Origin: Anaerolineales bacterium | GTDB taxonomy: Bacteria; Chloroflexota; Anaerolineae; 4572-78; J111 | NCBI GenBank assembly: GCA_020634855.1 | Contig: JACKAU010000002.1 | Location: 434,001-498,000, forward strand | DNA length: 64,000 nt | Direction: 5' to 3' | The notes under the pieces: generated by a model | What the model saw: the letters and a program-made list of their open reading frames with translations, nothing else | Told to the model about the DNA's origin: nothing | Databases searched by the model: none | Translations under genes and position numbers: made by a program | In this document: one piece after another, positions 15,896 through 24,688 of the stretch | Layout: each line of letters opens with the position of its first letter | Numbering within the stretch: position 1 is the stretch's first letter

Positions 15896-17419
15896 ATGGT
15901 ATTGAAGTTAGACGATATTACCGCACAAATACGCCAACAAATCGAGTCGTTTGAAGCGCCGATTGAAACGGCTGATGTGGGCACCGTGATTAGTGTGGGT
16001 GACGGTATCGCCCGGGTTAGCGGTTTGGCCAACGTTATGGCGACCGAACTGCTTGAATTTCCCGGCGGTGTAGTTGGGATGGCGCTCAACCTTGAAGAAG
16101 ATGAGGTTGGCGCTGTTATTTTGGGTGATTACGAACATATCGAAGAGGGGGACATCGTCAAAAGCACCGGGCGCATTTCGTCCGTGCCGGTTGGCGAGGC
16201 GTTGATCGGACGGGTGGTCAATGCTATCGGTGAACCGATTGACGGTAAAGGGCCGATTCAACACGAAACCTTTTATCCGGTTGAAAAAATTGCGCCCGGC
16301 GTGATTGAGCGGGCCAACGTTGACACCCCGGTTCAAACCGGAATCACCGCTATCGACGCCATGATCCCGATTGGTCGGGGCCAGCGAGAGCTGATCATCG
16401 GCGACCGCCAAACCGGTAAAACGGCTATCGCCATTGATACGATCATCAATCAAAAAGGCAAAGACCTGATTTGTATCTATGTGGCCATTGGGTTGCGCCA
16501 GGGGCAAGTCGCTCAGGTGGTAGCTCTCTTGGAAGAGTACGGCGCGATGGATCACACTGTAGTGGTAGTGGCCGGCGCGTCGGACCCGGCGCCGATGCAG
16601 TATATCGCGCCCTACGCCGGCTGCTCTATTGGCGAATATTTTATGGACAAAGGCCAAGATGCGCTGATCATCTACGATGACCTGAGCAAGCACGCCTGGG
16701 CTTACCGTGAGATTTCGCTGCTGCTGCGCCGGCCGCCCGGTCGTGAGGCTTATCCCGGCGACCTGTTCTACCTGCACTCCCGGCTGCTGGAACGAGCGGC
16801 TCGGATGTCGGAAGACAACGGCGGGGGATCGCTGACTGCGCTGCCCATCATCGAAACGCTGGCCGGTGACGTGAGCGCCTACGTGCCCACCAACGTCATC
16901 TCCATTACCGACGGGCAGATTTTCCTGGAAAGCGACCTGTTTTACGCCGGTCAACGCCCGGCGGTGAACGCCGGTATCTCGGTCTCCCGCGTGGGGGGGG
17001 ATGCGCAGACCAAAGCCATGAAGAAAGTGGCCGGGCAGTTGCGGCTGGAGCTGGCTCAGTTCCGTGAATTAGCCGCCTTTGCTCAGTTTGGTTCCGACCT
17101 GGATAAATCGACCCGCGAACAGCTTGATCGGGGTCTGCGGCTGACCGAACTGTTGAAGCAGCCACAGTATCAACCACGCTCTCTGTCGGAGCAGGTAATC
17201 AGCATTTACGCCCTGACCAAAGGTTTCGGACGAGGGATAGAGGTCGATAAGATTCAAGAGTACACCAACAACTTGATGGCGTTTATGAACTCCAACCATC
17301 CGGGGGTCGGCCAGGCTATCGAAGACCAGAAAATGATAAGTGACGATATCGAAGCGGCCCTGCGGGCGGCGTTGACGGAGTTTAACCAATCCAACGGTTA
17401 CGAACTTCCGGAAAAGTAA
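15896..17419 (+). CDS. atpA: F-type ATP synthase subunit alpha
   Basis: 507 residues. Alpha alternates with beta in the F1 hexamer and holds the non-catalytic nucleotide sites. Walker A is GDRQTGKT at 169-176; Walker B is in LIIYDDLSKHA; the alpha signature near the C-terminal third is PAVNAGISVSRVGG. The ATG at 15896 follows TTGGAGGGAAA. The gene is followed by atpG after 20 bases. Confidence 0.98.
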   Translation: MVLKLDDITAQIRQQIESFEAPIETADVGTVISVGDGIARVSGLANVMATELLEFPGGVVGMALNLEEDEVGAVILGDYEHIEEGDIVKSTGRISSVPVGEALIGRVVNAIGEPIDGKGPIQHETFYPVEKIAPGVIERANVDTPVQTGITAIDAMIPIGRGQRELIIGDRQTGKTAIAIDTIINQKGKDLICIYVAIGLRQGQVAQVVALLEEYGAMDHTVVVVAGASDPAPMQYIAPYAGCSIGEYFMDKGQDALIIYDDLSKHAWAYREISLLLRRPPGREAYPGDLFYLHSRLLERAARMSEDNGGGSLTALPIIETLAGDVSAYVPTNVISITDGQIFLESDLFYAGQRPAVNAGISVSRVGGDAQTKAMKKVAGQLRLELAQFRELAAFAQFGSDLDKSTREQLDRGLRLTELLKQPQYQPRSLSEQVISIYALTKGFGRGIEVDKIQEYTNNLMAFMNSNHPGVGQAIEDQKMISDDIEAALRAALTEFNQSNGYELPEK

Positions 17420-17439
17420 TGAGAACCTAGAGGTGTTTT

Positions 17440-18354
17440 GTGGCAAGCGTTCGAGAGATTAAGCGACGGATCAAAAGTGTCAAAAATATTTCACAGGTCA
17501 CGCGGGCCATGCAAATGATCGCGGCGTCGCGGATGCGGCGGGCGCAAGAGCAAGCGCTGGCCTCGCGGCCCTATGCCGCTAAAGCGTGGGAACTGCTCAT
17601 GCATTTCGCCGCGCAAGGCATCGATGTCGAGCAGCTCCATCCCCTATTGGCCCGCCGTGAAGTAGTCAAGAATGTCGGGATCATTTTGATCACCGCCGAT
17701 AAAGGGTTGGCCGGCGGTTATAATGGCAACGTTATCCGCAAAGTTACTCGCTACATGCAAAGCGAAGGGCATGAGGATGCCAGTATCGTCGCCGTTGGCA
17801 AAAAAGGGCGAGATTTTATGCTCCGCTTCGGCCGCAAGGTGATCGCCGAATTTACCGATCTGCCGCCGCGGCCGACCTCGTTTGATGTCGCTCCCATTGC
17901 CCGGCTGGCAATTGACGGTTTCCTAAACGGTGAGTTCGACGAGGTCCACCTGGCCTACACCGATTTCATCAATACCTTAACGCAAACCCCAACCATTCGC
18001 CTGCTACTGCCGATCCAACCCAGCGCCGAGCAAATGAGCGAGGTCATGCGCGACTACATCACCGATACCAAACCCATGACCAAAGCCCCGTACATCTACG
18101 AACCGGACCCGGAAACGCTGCTGGATGCCATCCTCCCCAGTCTGACCGAACTGCAAATCTATCAGGCGGTGTTGGAATCGCGAGCCAGTGAAGAGTCGGC
18201 GCGAATGGTTGCTATGCGAAACGCCACCGAGAATGCCAAAGAACTCATCGGCGATTTGACTTTGACCTATAACAAGGCCCGTCAAGCGGCTATTACCAAA
18301 GAAATGCTAGACATTGCCGGCGGCGCCGAGGCGCTGTCCCAAGCCAGTAAGTGA
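17440..18354 (+). CDS. atpG: F-type ATP synthase subunit gamma
   Basis: 304 residues. Gamma is the central rotating shaft. N- and C-terminal coiled-coil helices are recognisable: SVREIKRRIKSVKNISQVTR with MQMIAASRMRRAQ at the start and ARMVAMRNATENAKELIGDL with YNKARQAAITKEMLDI at the end, which are the family signatures. The central Rossmann-like part has LITADKGLAGGYN. The GTG at 17440 follows a short spacer after atpA. Confidence 0.97.
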   Translation: MASVREIKRRIKSVKNISQVTRAMQMIAASRMRRAQEQALASRPYAAKAWELLMHFAAQGIDVEQLHPLLARREVVKNVGIILITADKGLAGGYNGNVIRKVTRYMQSEGHEDASIVAVGKKGRDFMLRFGRKVIAEFTDLPPRPTSFDVAPIARLAIDGFLNGEFDEVHLAYTDFINTLTQTPTIRLLLPIQPSAEQMSEVMRDYITDTKPMTKAPYIYEPDPETLLDAILPSLTELQIYQAVLESRASEESARMVAMRNATENAKELIGDLTLTYNKARQAAITKEMLDIAGGAEALSQASK

Positions 18355-18406
18355 TAATTTTAGTCGGCAATTAGGGCAGTAGCCCCTGTTGCGCTAGGAG
18401 GAATGT

Positions 18407-19807
18407 ATGTCTAAAGAATCTGTTGGCCGAGTTACGCAGGTACTGGGCGCAGTTGTTGATGTTGAATTTGAGTCGGAAAAAGATTTACCCGAAATTTTCG
18501 ATGCGATTGAAGTGGCGCGTGAGGGACAAGACTCGATGGTGCTGGAAGTGCAGCAGCACTTGGGGAATGAAGTTGTCCGCACGATTGCCATGGACACCAC
18601 TGACGGCCTCCGCCGGGGCATGAAAGCCGTGAGCACCGGCGCACCGATTAGTGTGCCGGTTGGCCCGGCCAGTTTGGGCCGCATTTTCAACGTTCTGGGT
18701 CGTCCCGTGGACAACCTGGGGCCGGCCGAGGCCGAAACCTACTATCCCATTCACCAGTCGGCCCCGGACTTCAAAGACCAGATCACTAAAGCGGAAATCT
18801 TTGAAACCGGGATCAAGGTTATCGACCTGATTGCTCCCTTCAGTAAGGGCGGTAAAACCGGTATCTTCGGCGGCGCCGGGGTGGGCAAAACGGTGGTTAT
18901 TCTGGAACTGATTGCCTCGCTGGCCCGCGAGCACGGCGGTTATTCCGTGTTTGCCGGCGTAGGCGAACGCACCCGAGAAGGAACGCAGCTCTATAAGGAG
19001 ATGCAGGAAGCCGGCGTGCTCGATAAACTGTGTATGGTCTTCGGCCAGATGAACGAACCGTCTGGGGTGCGCCTGCGCGTGGCGCTGACCGGGCTGACGA
19101 TGGCCGAATATTTCCGCGATGAGGGGCGCGACGTGCTGCTCTTTATCGACAACATCTTCCGCTTCGTGATGAGCGGCTCCGAGGTGTCGGCACTGCTGGG
19201 GCGGATGCCCAGCGCGGTCGGTTACCAGCCGACGCTGGCCTCGGAGATGGGGGAACTGCAAGAGCGCATCACCTCCACGACCAAAGGCTCCATTACCAGT
19301 ATGCAGGCCGTTTACGTGCCCGCCGACGACTACACCGACCCCGCGCCGGTGACCACCTTCGCTCACCTGGATGCGACCATCTCACTGGAACGTTCGATTG
19401 CCTCGCTGGGGATTTACCCCGCCGTCGATCCGCTGGCCTCGACCAGCCGGGTGCTTGACCCCCACGTGGTTGGGGAAGAGCATTACGAAGTGGCTCGCGG
19501 GGTGCAGAGTGTGCTCCAACGGTATAAAGACTTGCAGGATATCATCGCCATTCTGGGGATCGACGAGTTGTCGGAGGACGACAAATTAGCTGTGGCGCGT
19601 GCTCGAAAAATTCAGCGCTTCTTCTCGCAGCCCTTCAGCGTGGCCGAACAGTTCACCGGGCGGCCGGGTCGCTATGTGCCTATCGCGGAAACGGTGAATG
19701 GCTTCAAACGAATTCTAGCCGGTGAATTAGATGATGTGGCCGAGCCGAACTTCTACATGGCCGGTAATCTTGAAGAGGTTCTCGAGCGCCACAGAAGCGG
19801 ACAATAG
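18407..19807 (+). CDS. atpD: F-type ATP synthase subunit beta
   Basis: 466 residues, normal length. Beta carries the catalytic sites. Walker A is GGAGVGKT at 155-162, the catalytic glutamate is in GVGERTREG, Walker B is in VLLFIDNIFRF, and the ADP-contact arginine region follows at SLGIYPAVDPLASTSR. AGGAGG lies before the ATG. Only two bases separate it from atpC. Confidence 0.98.
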   Translation: MSKESVGRVTQVLGAVVDVEFESEKDLPEIFDAIEVAREGQDSMVLEVQQHLGNEVVRTIAMDTTDGLRRGMKAVSTGAPISVPVGPASLGRIFNVLGRPVDNLGPAEAETYYPIHQSAPDFKDQITKAEIFETGIKVIDLIAPFSKGGKTGIFGGAGVGKTVVILELIASLAREHGGYSVFAGVGERTREGTQLYKEMQEAGVLDKLCMVFGQMNEPSGVRLRVALTGLTMAEYFRDEGRDVLLFIDNIFRFVMSGSEVSALLGRMPSAVGYQPTLASEMGELQERITSTTKGSITSMQAVYVPADDYTDPAPVTTFAHLDATISLERSIASLGIYPAVDPLASTSRVLDPHVVGEEHYEVARGVQSVLQRYKDLQDIIAILGIDELSEDDKLAVARARKIQRFFSQPFSVAEQFTGRPGRYVPIAETVNGFKRILAGELDDVAEPNFYMAGNLEEVLERHRSGQ

Positions 19808-19809
19808 TC

Positions 19810-20259
19810 ATGGCTACACTCCGTCTTGAAATTGTCACGATAGAAGGCAGAGTCTTCGACGATGAGGTCAATATGGTCATCGCTCCCGGCGTTGAAGGGG
19901 TGATGGGCATTTTGCCCCGCCACGCGCCGTTGTTGACTCGGCTCAACTTTGGCGAGCTGCAAATCAAAAAGGACGGCCAAGCTGATCAGTTTTACGCTGT
20001 GGGCGGTGGGGTAATGGAAGTGCAGGGCACCCAGGTGATTGTGCTGGCCGAATCGGCCGAACACGTCGATGCCATTGACATCTCCCGCGCCGAAGAAGCC
20101 CGCCATCGCGCCGAAGAACGCCTGGCTCAAGCCAGCAAAGATCAGATTGACTTCGATCGGGCTGAGGCGGCGCTACGGCGCTCGGCTAACCGGATCAAAC
20201 TGGCCCGCCGTCACCGCCAAAAGGGTGGTTATGGAGTCCAAACGCCGGACAATCGATAG
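19810..20259 (+). CDS. atpC: F-type ATP synthase subunit epsilon
   Basis: 149 residues. The N-terminal beta sandwich shows the family motifs LRLEIVTIEGRVF, PGVEGVMGILPRHAPLLT and FYAVGGGVMEV; the C-terminal two-helix region (about 88-135) is Ala/Arg-rich and may regulate rotation. The basic tail after residue 130 is somewhat longer than usual. It is the last gene of the operon, ahead of a strong terminator. Confidence 0.95.
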   Translation: MATLRLEIVTIEGRVFDDEVNMVIAPGVEGVMGILPRHAPLLTRLNFGELQIKKDGQADQFYAVGGGVMEVQGTQVIVLAESAEHVDAIDISRAEEARHRAEERLAQASKDQIDFDRAEAALRRSANRIKLARRHRQKGGYGVQTPDNR

Positions 20260-20283
20260 CTCTGTTCGACAAAAATGCATTAA

Positions 20284-20315
20284 AGCCAGGAGTTAACGTT
20301 GCTCCTGGCTTTTTT
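20284..20315 (+). terminator. Intrinsic terminator of the ATP synthase operon
   Basis: AGCCAGGAG (20284-20292) and CTCCTGGCT (20302-20310) form a perfect 9-bp stem with a 9-base loop, followed directly by a T run to 20315. Confidence 0.93.
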
Positions 20316-20391
20316 GATGCGAATTATTTGGCTCATCCTGTAAATTGACTTAAAATGACCGTTCTATATAGCTCTGGTTGGAGAATCTTGA

Positions 20392-21402
20392 ATGTTTGCT
20401 AAAAAAGTCGGCATTGATCTGGGGACGTTTAGTATCCTCATTTATGTAAAAGGGCACGGTATCGTGTTGCAAGAGCCATCGGTCGTGGCTATTTCGCAAA
20501 AAGATGATCGGATCGTGGCGATTGGGCAGGAAGCCTTATCGATGCTGGGCCGGGTGCCTGAGGCTATCGAAATTGTGCGGCCGCTGCGCAACGGAGTCAT
20601 CGCCGATTATTACGTTACTGAAAAAATGCTGGACTTCTATATCGAAAGATTGGTAGGGCGTTTTCGGCTCTTTCCGCCGGAGGTGATGATTAGTACGCCG
20701 GTCGGGATTACCAGCGTGGAACGACGTGCGGTAGAAGATGCCGCCCGTAAAGCGGCTCGTCGGCAAGCTTACACCGTCCCGGAGCCGCTGGCGGCGGCCA
20801 TTGGGGCCGGTATGCCAATCGACACGCCAACAGGCAATATGGTCCTTGATGTTGGCGGTGGTACCAGCGAGGCGGCGGTGATCGCCATGAACGGCATTGT
20901 AACCAGCGATTCTATTCGTATCGCCGGGATGAAGCTGGACGAAGCGATTATGAACTTCATTCGGCGTAAATATAACCTGATCATTGGGGAGCAGACGGCT
21001 GAGGAGATCAAAATCAAAATCGGCAGCGCGACCCCTTTAGAGACCCCCTTGGAAATGGAAGTCAAAGGGCGGGATCAAGTAGCCGGGCTGCCGCGCACGA
21101 TAAAGATTAGTTCTGACGAAGTAACCGAAGCGCTAAGCGAGCCGTTGATCGCCATTAGCAGCGTGGTCAAAAGCGTGTTAGAGAAAACGCCGCCGGAGCT
21201 GGCCTCTGACATTATTGACCGAGGGGTGATCATTACCGGCGGAACGGCGCTGCTACGTAACCTCGATCAGATGTTAACTGATCAGATTGGCGTACCGTGT
21301 TACATCGCCGACAACCCGGTGGCCTGTGTCGCCTTAGGTGCAGGTTGGGGGTTGGAAATGCGCGACGCTTTGGAAAGAGCCGCGCTACCATCTTACTACT
21401 AA
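20392..21402 (+). CDS. mreB: MreB/Mbl rod-shape actin homologue
   Basis: 336 residues of the bacterial actin family, forming membrane-associated filaments that guide wall synthesis. Actin-fold phosphate loops are present: VGIDLGTFSILIYVKG at the start, LDVGGGTSEAAVIAM near residue 150 and VIITGGTALLRNLDQML near 280. GGAG lies eight bases before the ATG, and TTGACT/TATAGC with a 16-base spacer at 20345-20372 is a possible promoter. The usual partners mreC and mreD do not follow, so it is transcribed alone, converging on rex. The usual DLGTANT motif of phosphate loop 1 reads DLGTFSI here, a divergence worth noting. Confidence 0.92.
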   Translation: MFAKKVGIDLGTFSILIYVKGHGIVLQEPSVVAISQKDDRIVAIGQEALSMLGRVPEAIEIVRPLRNGVIADYYVTEKMLDFYIERLVGRFRLFPPEVMISTPVGITSVERRAVEDAARKAARRQAYTVPEPLAAAIGAGMPIDTPTGNMVLDVGGGTSEAAVIAMNGIVTSDSIRIAGMKLDEAIMNFIRRKYNLIIGEQTAEEIKIKIGSATPLETPLEMEVKGRDQVAGLPRTIKISSDEVTEALSEPLIAISSVVKSVLEKTPPELASDIIDRGVIITGGTALLRNLDQMLTDQIGVPCYIADNPVACVALGAGWGLEMRDALERAALPSYY

Positions 21403-21489
21403 GGATCGTGGATTAAGTAATTTTTAGAACTAACTTGTAGACTTCACGTAAAAATATAAGACAGAACCTTCGGCAAGATTAATAAGTAA

Positions 21490-21545
21490 TTATCACAATA
21501 GATTTGGTGATTTTTCGACCTACCGGTACCCAAATTTTGTGATAA
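21490..21545. repeat. Inverted repeat between convergent mreB and rex
   Basis: TTATCACAA (21490-21498) pairs with TTGTGATAA (21537-21545) around a 38-base loop. The position between two convergent genes suits a weak transcription stop; the TTGTGA words also resemble Rex half-sites. Confidence 0.4.
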
Positions 21546-21568
21546 AACCTTTCTAAAATCGAGTTTCA

Positions 21569-22189
21569 TCAAGCCAAATAATAGGTCATTCTTTGGAGAT
21601 GAGCGACCGGATCAATATATTGGACGTAAACGTGGCTGGGCACATTGAGGGTGATGGGGGCATAGTTGAGGATGGCTCGCACATCAGCTTCAATTAACAT
21701 ATCAGTCACATCTTGGGCCGCGGCGGCCGGTACGGCCACAATCGCCATTCTAATCTTTAAGCCAGTGATGACCTCCTTTAATTCATCCACATGACGAACA
21801 ACACCTTCGCCAAAAGCTTGGCCGACTAGTCCAGGGTCAGCATCAAATATGGCGGTAATATGAAACCCCTTGCTAGAGAAGCCACCATAATGCGCGATAG
21901 CCTGTCCTAAATCGCCAAAGCCAACTAACGCTAAGGACCAATCCCGATCAACGTGCAAAATTTTGGAAATTTGGTCTCGTAGATAACTGACCTCATACCC
22001 TGTCCCTTGCTTGCCAAATTCACCAAAGTGGGATAAATCTTTGCGGATCTGGGCTGATCCAATACTTAAGATTTGCCCCAATTCTTGCGACGATGTGAAT
22101 TCTTGGCCCGCCTCTGCCAACAGCGTGAGCGCCCGCAAATAAATCGGTAATCGCCCAATTACAATATCAGGAACCTCAGCCCCGGCCAT
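21569..22189 (-). CDS. rex: Redox-sensing transcriptional repressor Rex
   Basis: 206 residues. Rex binds DNA when NAD+ is high and releases it when NADH rises, controlling fermentative and respiratory genes. The N-terminal winged helix (about 1-80) has the family signature RLPIYLRALTLLAEAG and SSQELGQILSIGSAQIRKDL with FGEFGKQGTGY. The C-terminal Rossmann domain has VGFGDLGQAIAHY for NADH binding, then the IFDADPGLVGQ strand. The ATG at 22189 follows AAGGAGAAACC. TTGTGAAATTC, a candidate half-operator, lies about 55 bases upstream and again upstream of the atp operon. Confidence 0.95.
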   Translation of the reverse strand: MAGAEVPDIVIGRLPIYLRALTLLAEAGQEFTSSQELGQILSIGSAQIRKDLSHFGEFGKQGTGYEVSYLRDQISKILHVDRDWSLALVGFGDLGQAIAHYGGFSSKGFHITAIFDADPGLVGQAFGEGVVRHVDELKEVITGLKIRMAIVAVPAAAAQDVTDMLIEADVRAILNYAPITLNVPSHVYVQYIDPVAHLQRMTYYLA

Positions 22190-22241
22190 TACTGTGGTTT
22201 CTCCTTAACAATGGATTTGATTGTTGGAAATTGATCAGAGA

Positions 22242-22252
22242 AGAATTTCACA
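22242..22252 (-). promoter_or_regulatory. Candidate Rex half-site upstream of rex
   Basis: Read on the minus strand the word is TTGTGAAATTC, identical to 12897-12907 before the ATP synthase operon. Full Rex sites are palindromes of TTGTGAA and TTCACAA; the second half here matches only about four of seven positions, so this is tentative. Confidence 0.35.
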
Positions 22253-22383
22253 ATATCATAAAAAGTATCTTACCATAAATCAAACCAATGAGCAACAGTC
22301 AATAAAGACCAATCTTCCGAATAAATTGACAATCGGGCATCCCTTGCTTAAAATTTCTCAATCTTTAGAAGAGGAACTCTAGC

Positions 22384-23103
22384 TTGCATAAGCGGTTATT
22401 CTTAATTTTTGCTCTGGTAAGTCTTATATTCGAAGCTGGCTGTACCCTGGCTTCACCTGTTGACCGGCTGGTGGCTGCCGTAAACGAACCAACCGAGGTC
22501 GTCCAGGCCGCGGCGACCGTCCGCCCTACGTTTACCTCAACCCCGTTGACCACCGCCACTCCTACCAAAACGTCAACGCCTACAGCCACCGCAATCCCAA
22601 CCGACACGCCCACGCCAACAATCACCGCCACCCCAACTTCTACGCGAACACCTACCCCCGGTCCAACCAGCACCCCAACCGTGCCGCCTCCGCCCCCGCC
22701 CCCAACGAATACGCCGGCTCCGACGCCCACGCCGCTGCCCCACTGGGATTATCAAGTGGCGGAAACCTACAGTCAGCCCACGCAATCCAACCTCTTATCG
22801 ATTATGGTCGCTGTTCAAACTCCCGACGGCGGGTTCATTCCTGGTTTGCGTTTGGTTGGTATTGATCCCAATGGCGTGGTGACCAAATCTGAGCTGTCAG
22901 CCGACCAATCAATTGGTCACACACCGCCCGGCGAGGTTGTCAAGAGCGGTAATACCAAATTCGAGCCGATCAGTAACTACGTGACCGGTAGCTGGACTTT
23001 TTTCTTAGAATCGCCGGATGGGACCCAAGTTTCCCCCACCTTTGCCATTAACATGGATACTGAAAATCGCTCCTGGTATTTTTTCAGGTTCACACCGGGT
23101 TAA
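22384..23103 (+). CDS. Secreted or lipid-anchored protein with Thr/Pro-rich linker
   Basis: 239 residues starting with TTG at 22384, eight bases after AGAGGA. Residues 1-20 form an export signal ending in FEAGC; the Cys could be lipidated, although Glu at -3 is unusual for a lipobox. Residues about 45-118 are a low-complexity linker of Thr, Pro and Ala with a short Pro run (PPPPPPP). Residues 120-239 form a compact domain of alternating strands (VQTPDGGFIPGLRLVGIDPN, then GSWTFFLESPDG) that looks like an immunoglobulin-type or carbohydrate-binding sandwich. I do not recognise its family. It stands alone between rex and a sensor kinase. Confidence 0.7.
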   Translation: MHKRLFLIFALVSLIFEAGCTLASPVDRLVAAVNEPTEVVQAAATVRPTFTSTPLTTATPTKTSTPTATAIPTDTPTPTITATPTSTRTPTPGPTSTPTVPPPPPPPTNTPAPTPTPLPHWDYQVAETYSQPTQSNLLSIMVAVQTPDGGFIPGLRLVGIDPNGVVTKSELSADQSIGHTPPGEVVKSGNTKFEPISNYVTGSWTFFLESPDGTQVSPTFAINMDTENRSWYFFRFTPG

Positions 23104-23272
23104 AACGGTTACAGAAGTTATCAAAATAGTAAAAGTGCGATACAATATTTAGAGTGGGATGGTTATCCTATTCGTGTTCAAGCTATAAAATGATAGAATT
23201 AAGAGGTCAGCCCCACAAGATTTTTACCAGCTAGAGATAACTTTACAAACTAACCGTTTTGAGAAAGTTTAC

Positions 23273-24517
23273 ATGAATTCGCCAGGCACAATCCTAAACG
23301 TTGAAGATACTCCGGAAAATCGACACCTCGTTAGGCGCATTCTTGAAAGTCAAGGCTATAACGTCGTCGATGCTGAAAACGCGCTGCAGGGCATCGAAAA
23401 GGCCCTGGAAATCCGTCCTGATTTAATTTTGATGGACATCAACCTGCCCGATTTAGATGGGTTTACGGCTGTCACCCGTATTCGTAGTTATGCGCAGTTA
23501 ACCTCTGTCCCTATTTTAGCGCTGACCGCCCGTACGGTTCACGATGACCGCGAGCGAGCCAAGGCCATTGGCTGTGACGGCTACTTGAACAAACCGATCG
23601 ATTTGGATGAACTCATTAACCAGGTCGCCCGCCATATCGTCACCAGGCATAAGGAAACCGAGCCGGCCACACAGCGAGAACTTTACCTCAAAGAGCAGAA
23701 TGTCACGCTGATTGAGGAGCTTGAGAAGAAATTTAGCGAGTTAAAAGTAGCTTACGACCGTCTCAAACATTTCGAAGAGGCCAAAAGCAACTTTATCTCC
23801 GTTGCCTCTCACGAACTCAGAACTCCCCTAACCGTAATCCACAGCTATACTCAAATGCTGCAAATGCTGCCGGCCCTCAAATCTGATCCCACCGCCCAAG
23901 AACTATTCGAGGGGGTAAACAAAGGCGTTAAGCGACTACAAGAGATTATGAATGACATGGTGAGCGTCATTCGGGTTGAGTTAGCCGACCAAAATTTAAA
24001 GTTTGGTCCGGTTTCGATGAGAAGTATCCTCAAAAGTCTCGAATCAGAGTTGGGAAACCATCTTAGAGAAAGAGATCTACAGCTTGACCTGGACCTGGCC
24101 GAAGACCTGCCGATGGTTCAAGGCGACTCCAAACAACTCCAATCGGCTCTGTCGCGAATTATCAATAACGCCGTCAAATATACGCCCGATGGGGGCCGGA
24201 TTTCTATTACTGCTCGGCTGCTTCAAGGCAAACCACTCGACGAAAACCCCTTTATCGAAATCGTCATTGCTGATACCGGCGTTGGCATTGAACTTGAGAA
24301 ACAAAAGCTCATTTTCGAAAAATTTGGAACCGCCGAAGATGTGGCGCTGCACAGCACCAGTAAAACCAAATTTATGGGCGGCGGCGCAGGTTTAGGATTG
24401 ACGATTGCCAAAGGGGTGATTGAAGCCCATGAAGGCCGCATCTGGGTCGAAAGCGCCGGCTACGATAAAGAGAATTTGCCCGGCAGCAAGTTTTTTATCC
24501 TACTGCCCACGCAATAG
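23273..24517 (+). CDS. Receiver-histidine kinase hybrid
   Basis: 414 residues, cytoplasmic, no membrane span. Residues 1-125 are a receiver with the phosphoacceptor Asp55 in LILMDINLPD and Lys near 107 (LNKPID). After a coiled-coil linker (about 130-165) come HisKA with His180 in VASHELRTPLTV and an HATPase domain: N box IINNAVKYTPDGG, G1 DTGVGIE, G2 GGAGLGLTIAKG. The receiver-first order means that another kinase probably controls it. The DNA-binding output and partner are unknown; the receiver/coiled-coil protein at 25525 is the nearest candidate. A terminator follows. Confidence 0.9.
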   Translation: MNSPGTILNVEDTPENRHLVRRILESQGYNVVDAENALQGIEKALEIRPDLILMDINLPDLDGFTAVTRIRSYAQLTSVPILALTARTVHDDRERAKAIGCDGYLNKPIDLDELINQVARHIVTRHKETEPATQRELYLKEQNVTLIEELEKKFSELKVAYDRLKHFEEAKSNFISVASHELRTPLTVIHSYTQMLQMLPALKSDPTAQELFEGVNKGVKRLQEIMNDMVSVIRVELADQNLKFGPVSMRSILKSLESELGNHLRERDLQLDLDLAEDLPMVQGDSKQLQSALSRIINNAVKYTPDGGRISITARLLQGKPLDENPFIEIVIADTGVGIELEKQKLIFEKFGTAEDVALHSTSKTKFMGGGAGLGLTIAKGVIEAHEGRIWVESAGYDKENLPGSKFFILLPTQ

Positions 24518-24565
24518 CGTCCTATTTCATCGCTATAGCCGGCGCCACTCACCGGCTTTTCTATA

Positions 24566-24600
24566 TCAAAAAGCCCCGATAATCAATCGAGGCTTTTTGA
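24566..24600. terminator. Intrinsic terminator (bidirectional)
   Basis: TCAAAAAGCCCCGAT pairs with ATCGAGGCTTTTTGA around a 5-base loop with one mismatch. A and T runs lie on both sides. It separates the sensor kinase from the nuclease-like gene. Confidence 0.85.
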
Positions 24601-24688
24601 TTCCGGACGATCAAATTGAAATCGGATAATTTTCTGACATCTCTCATTAGCGTTATAATGCAAGCGCTTTTTATGTTGAGGAAATAAG

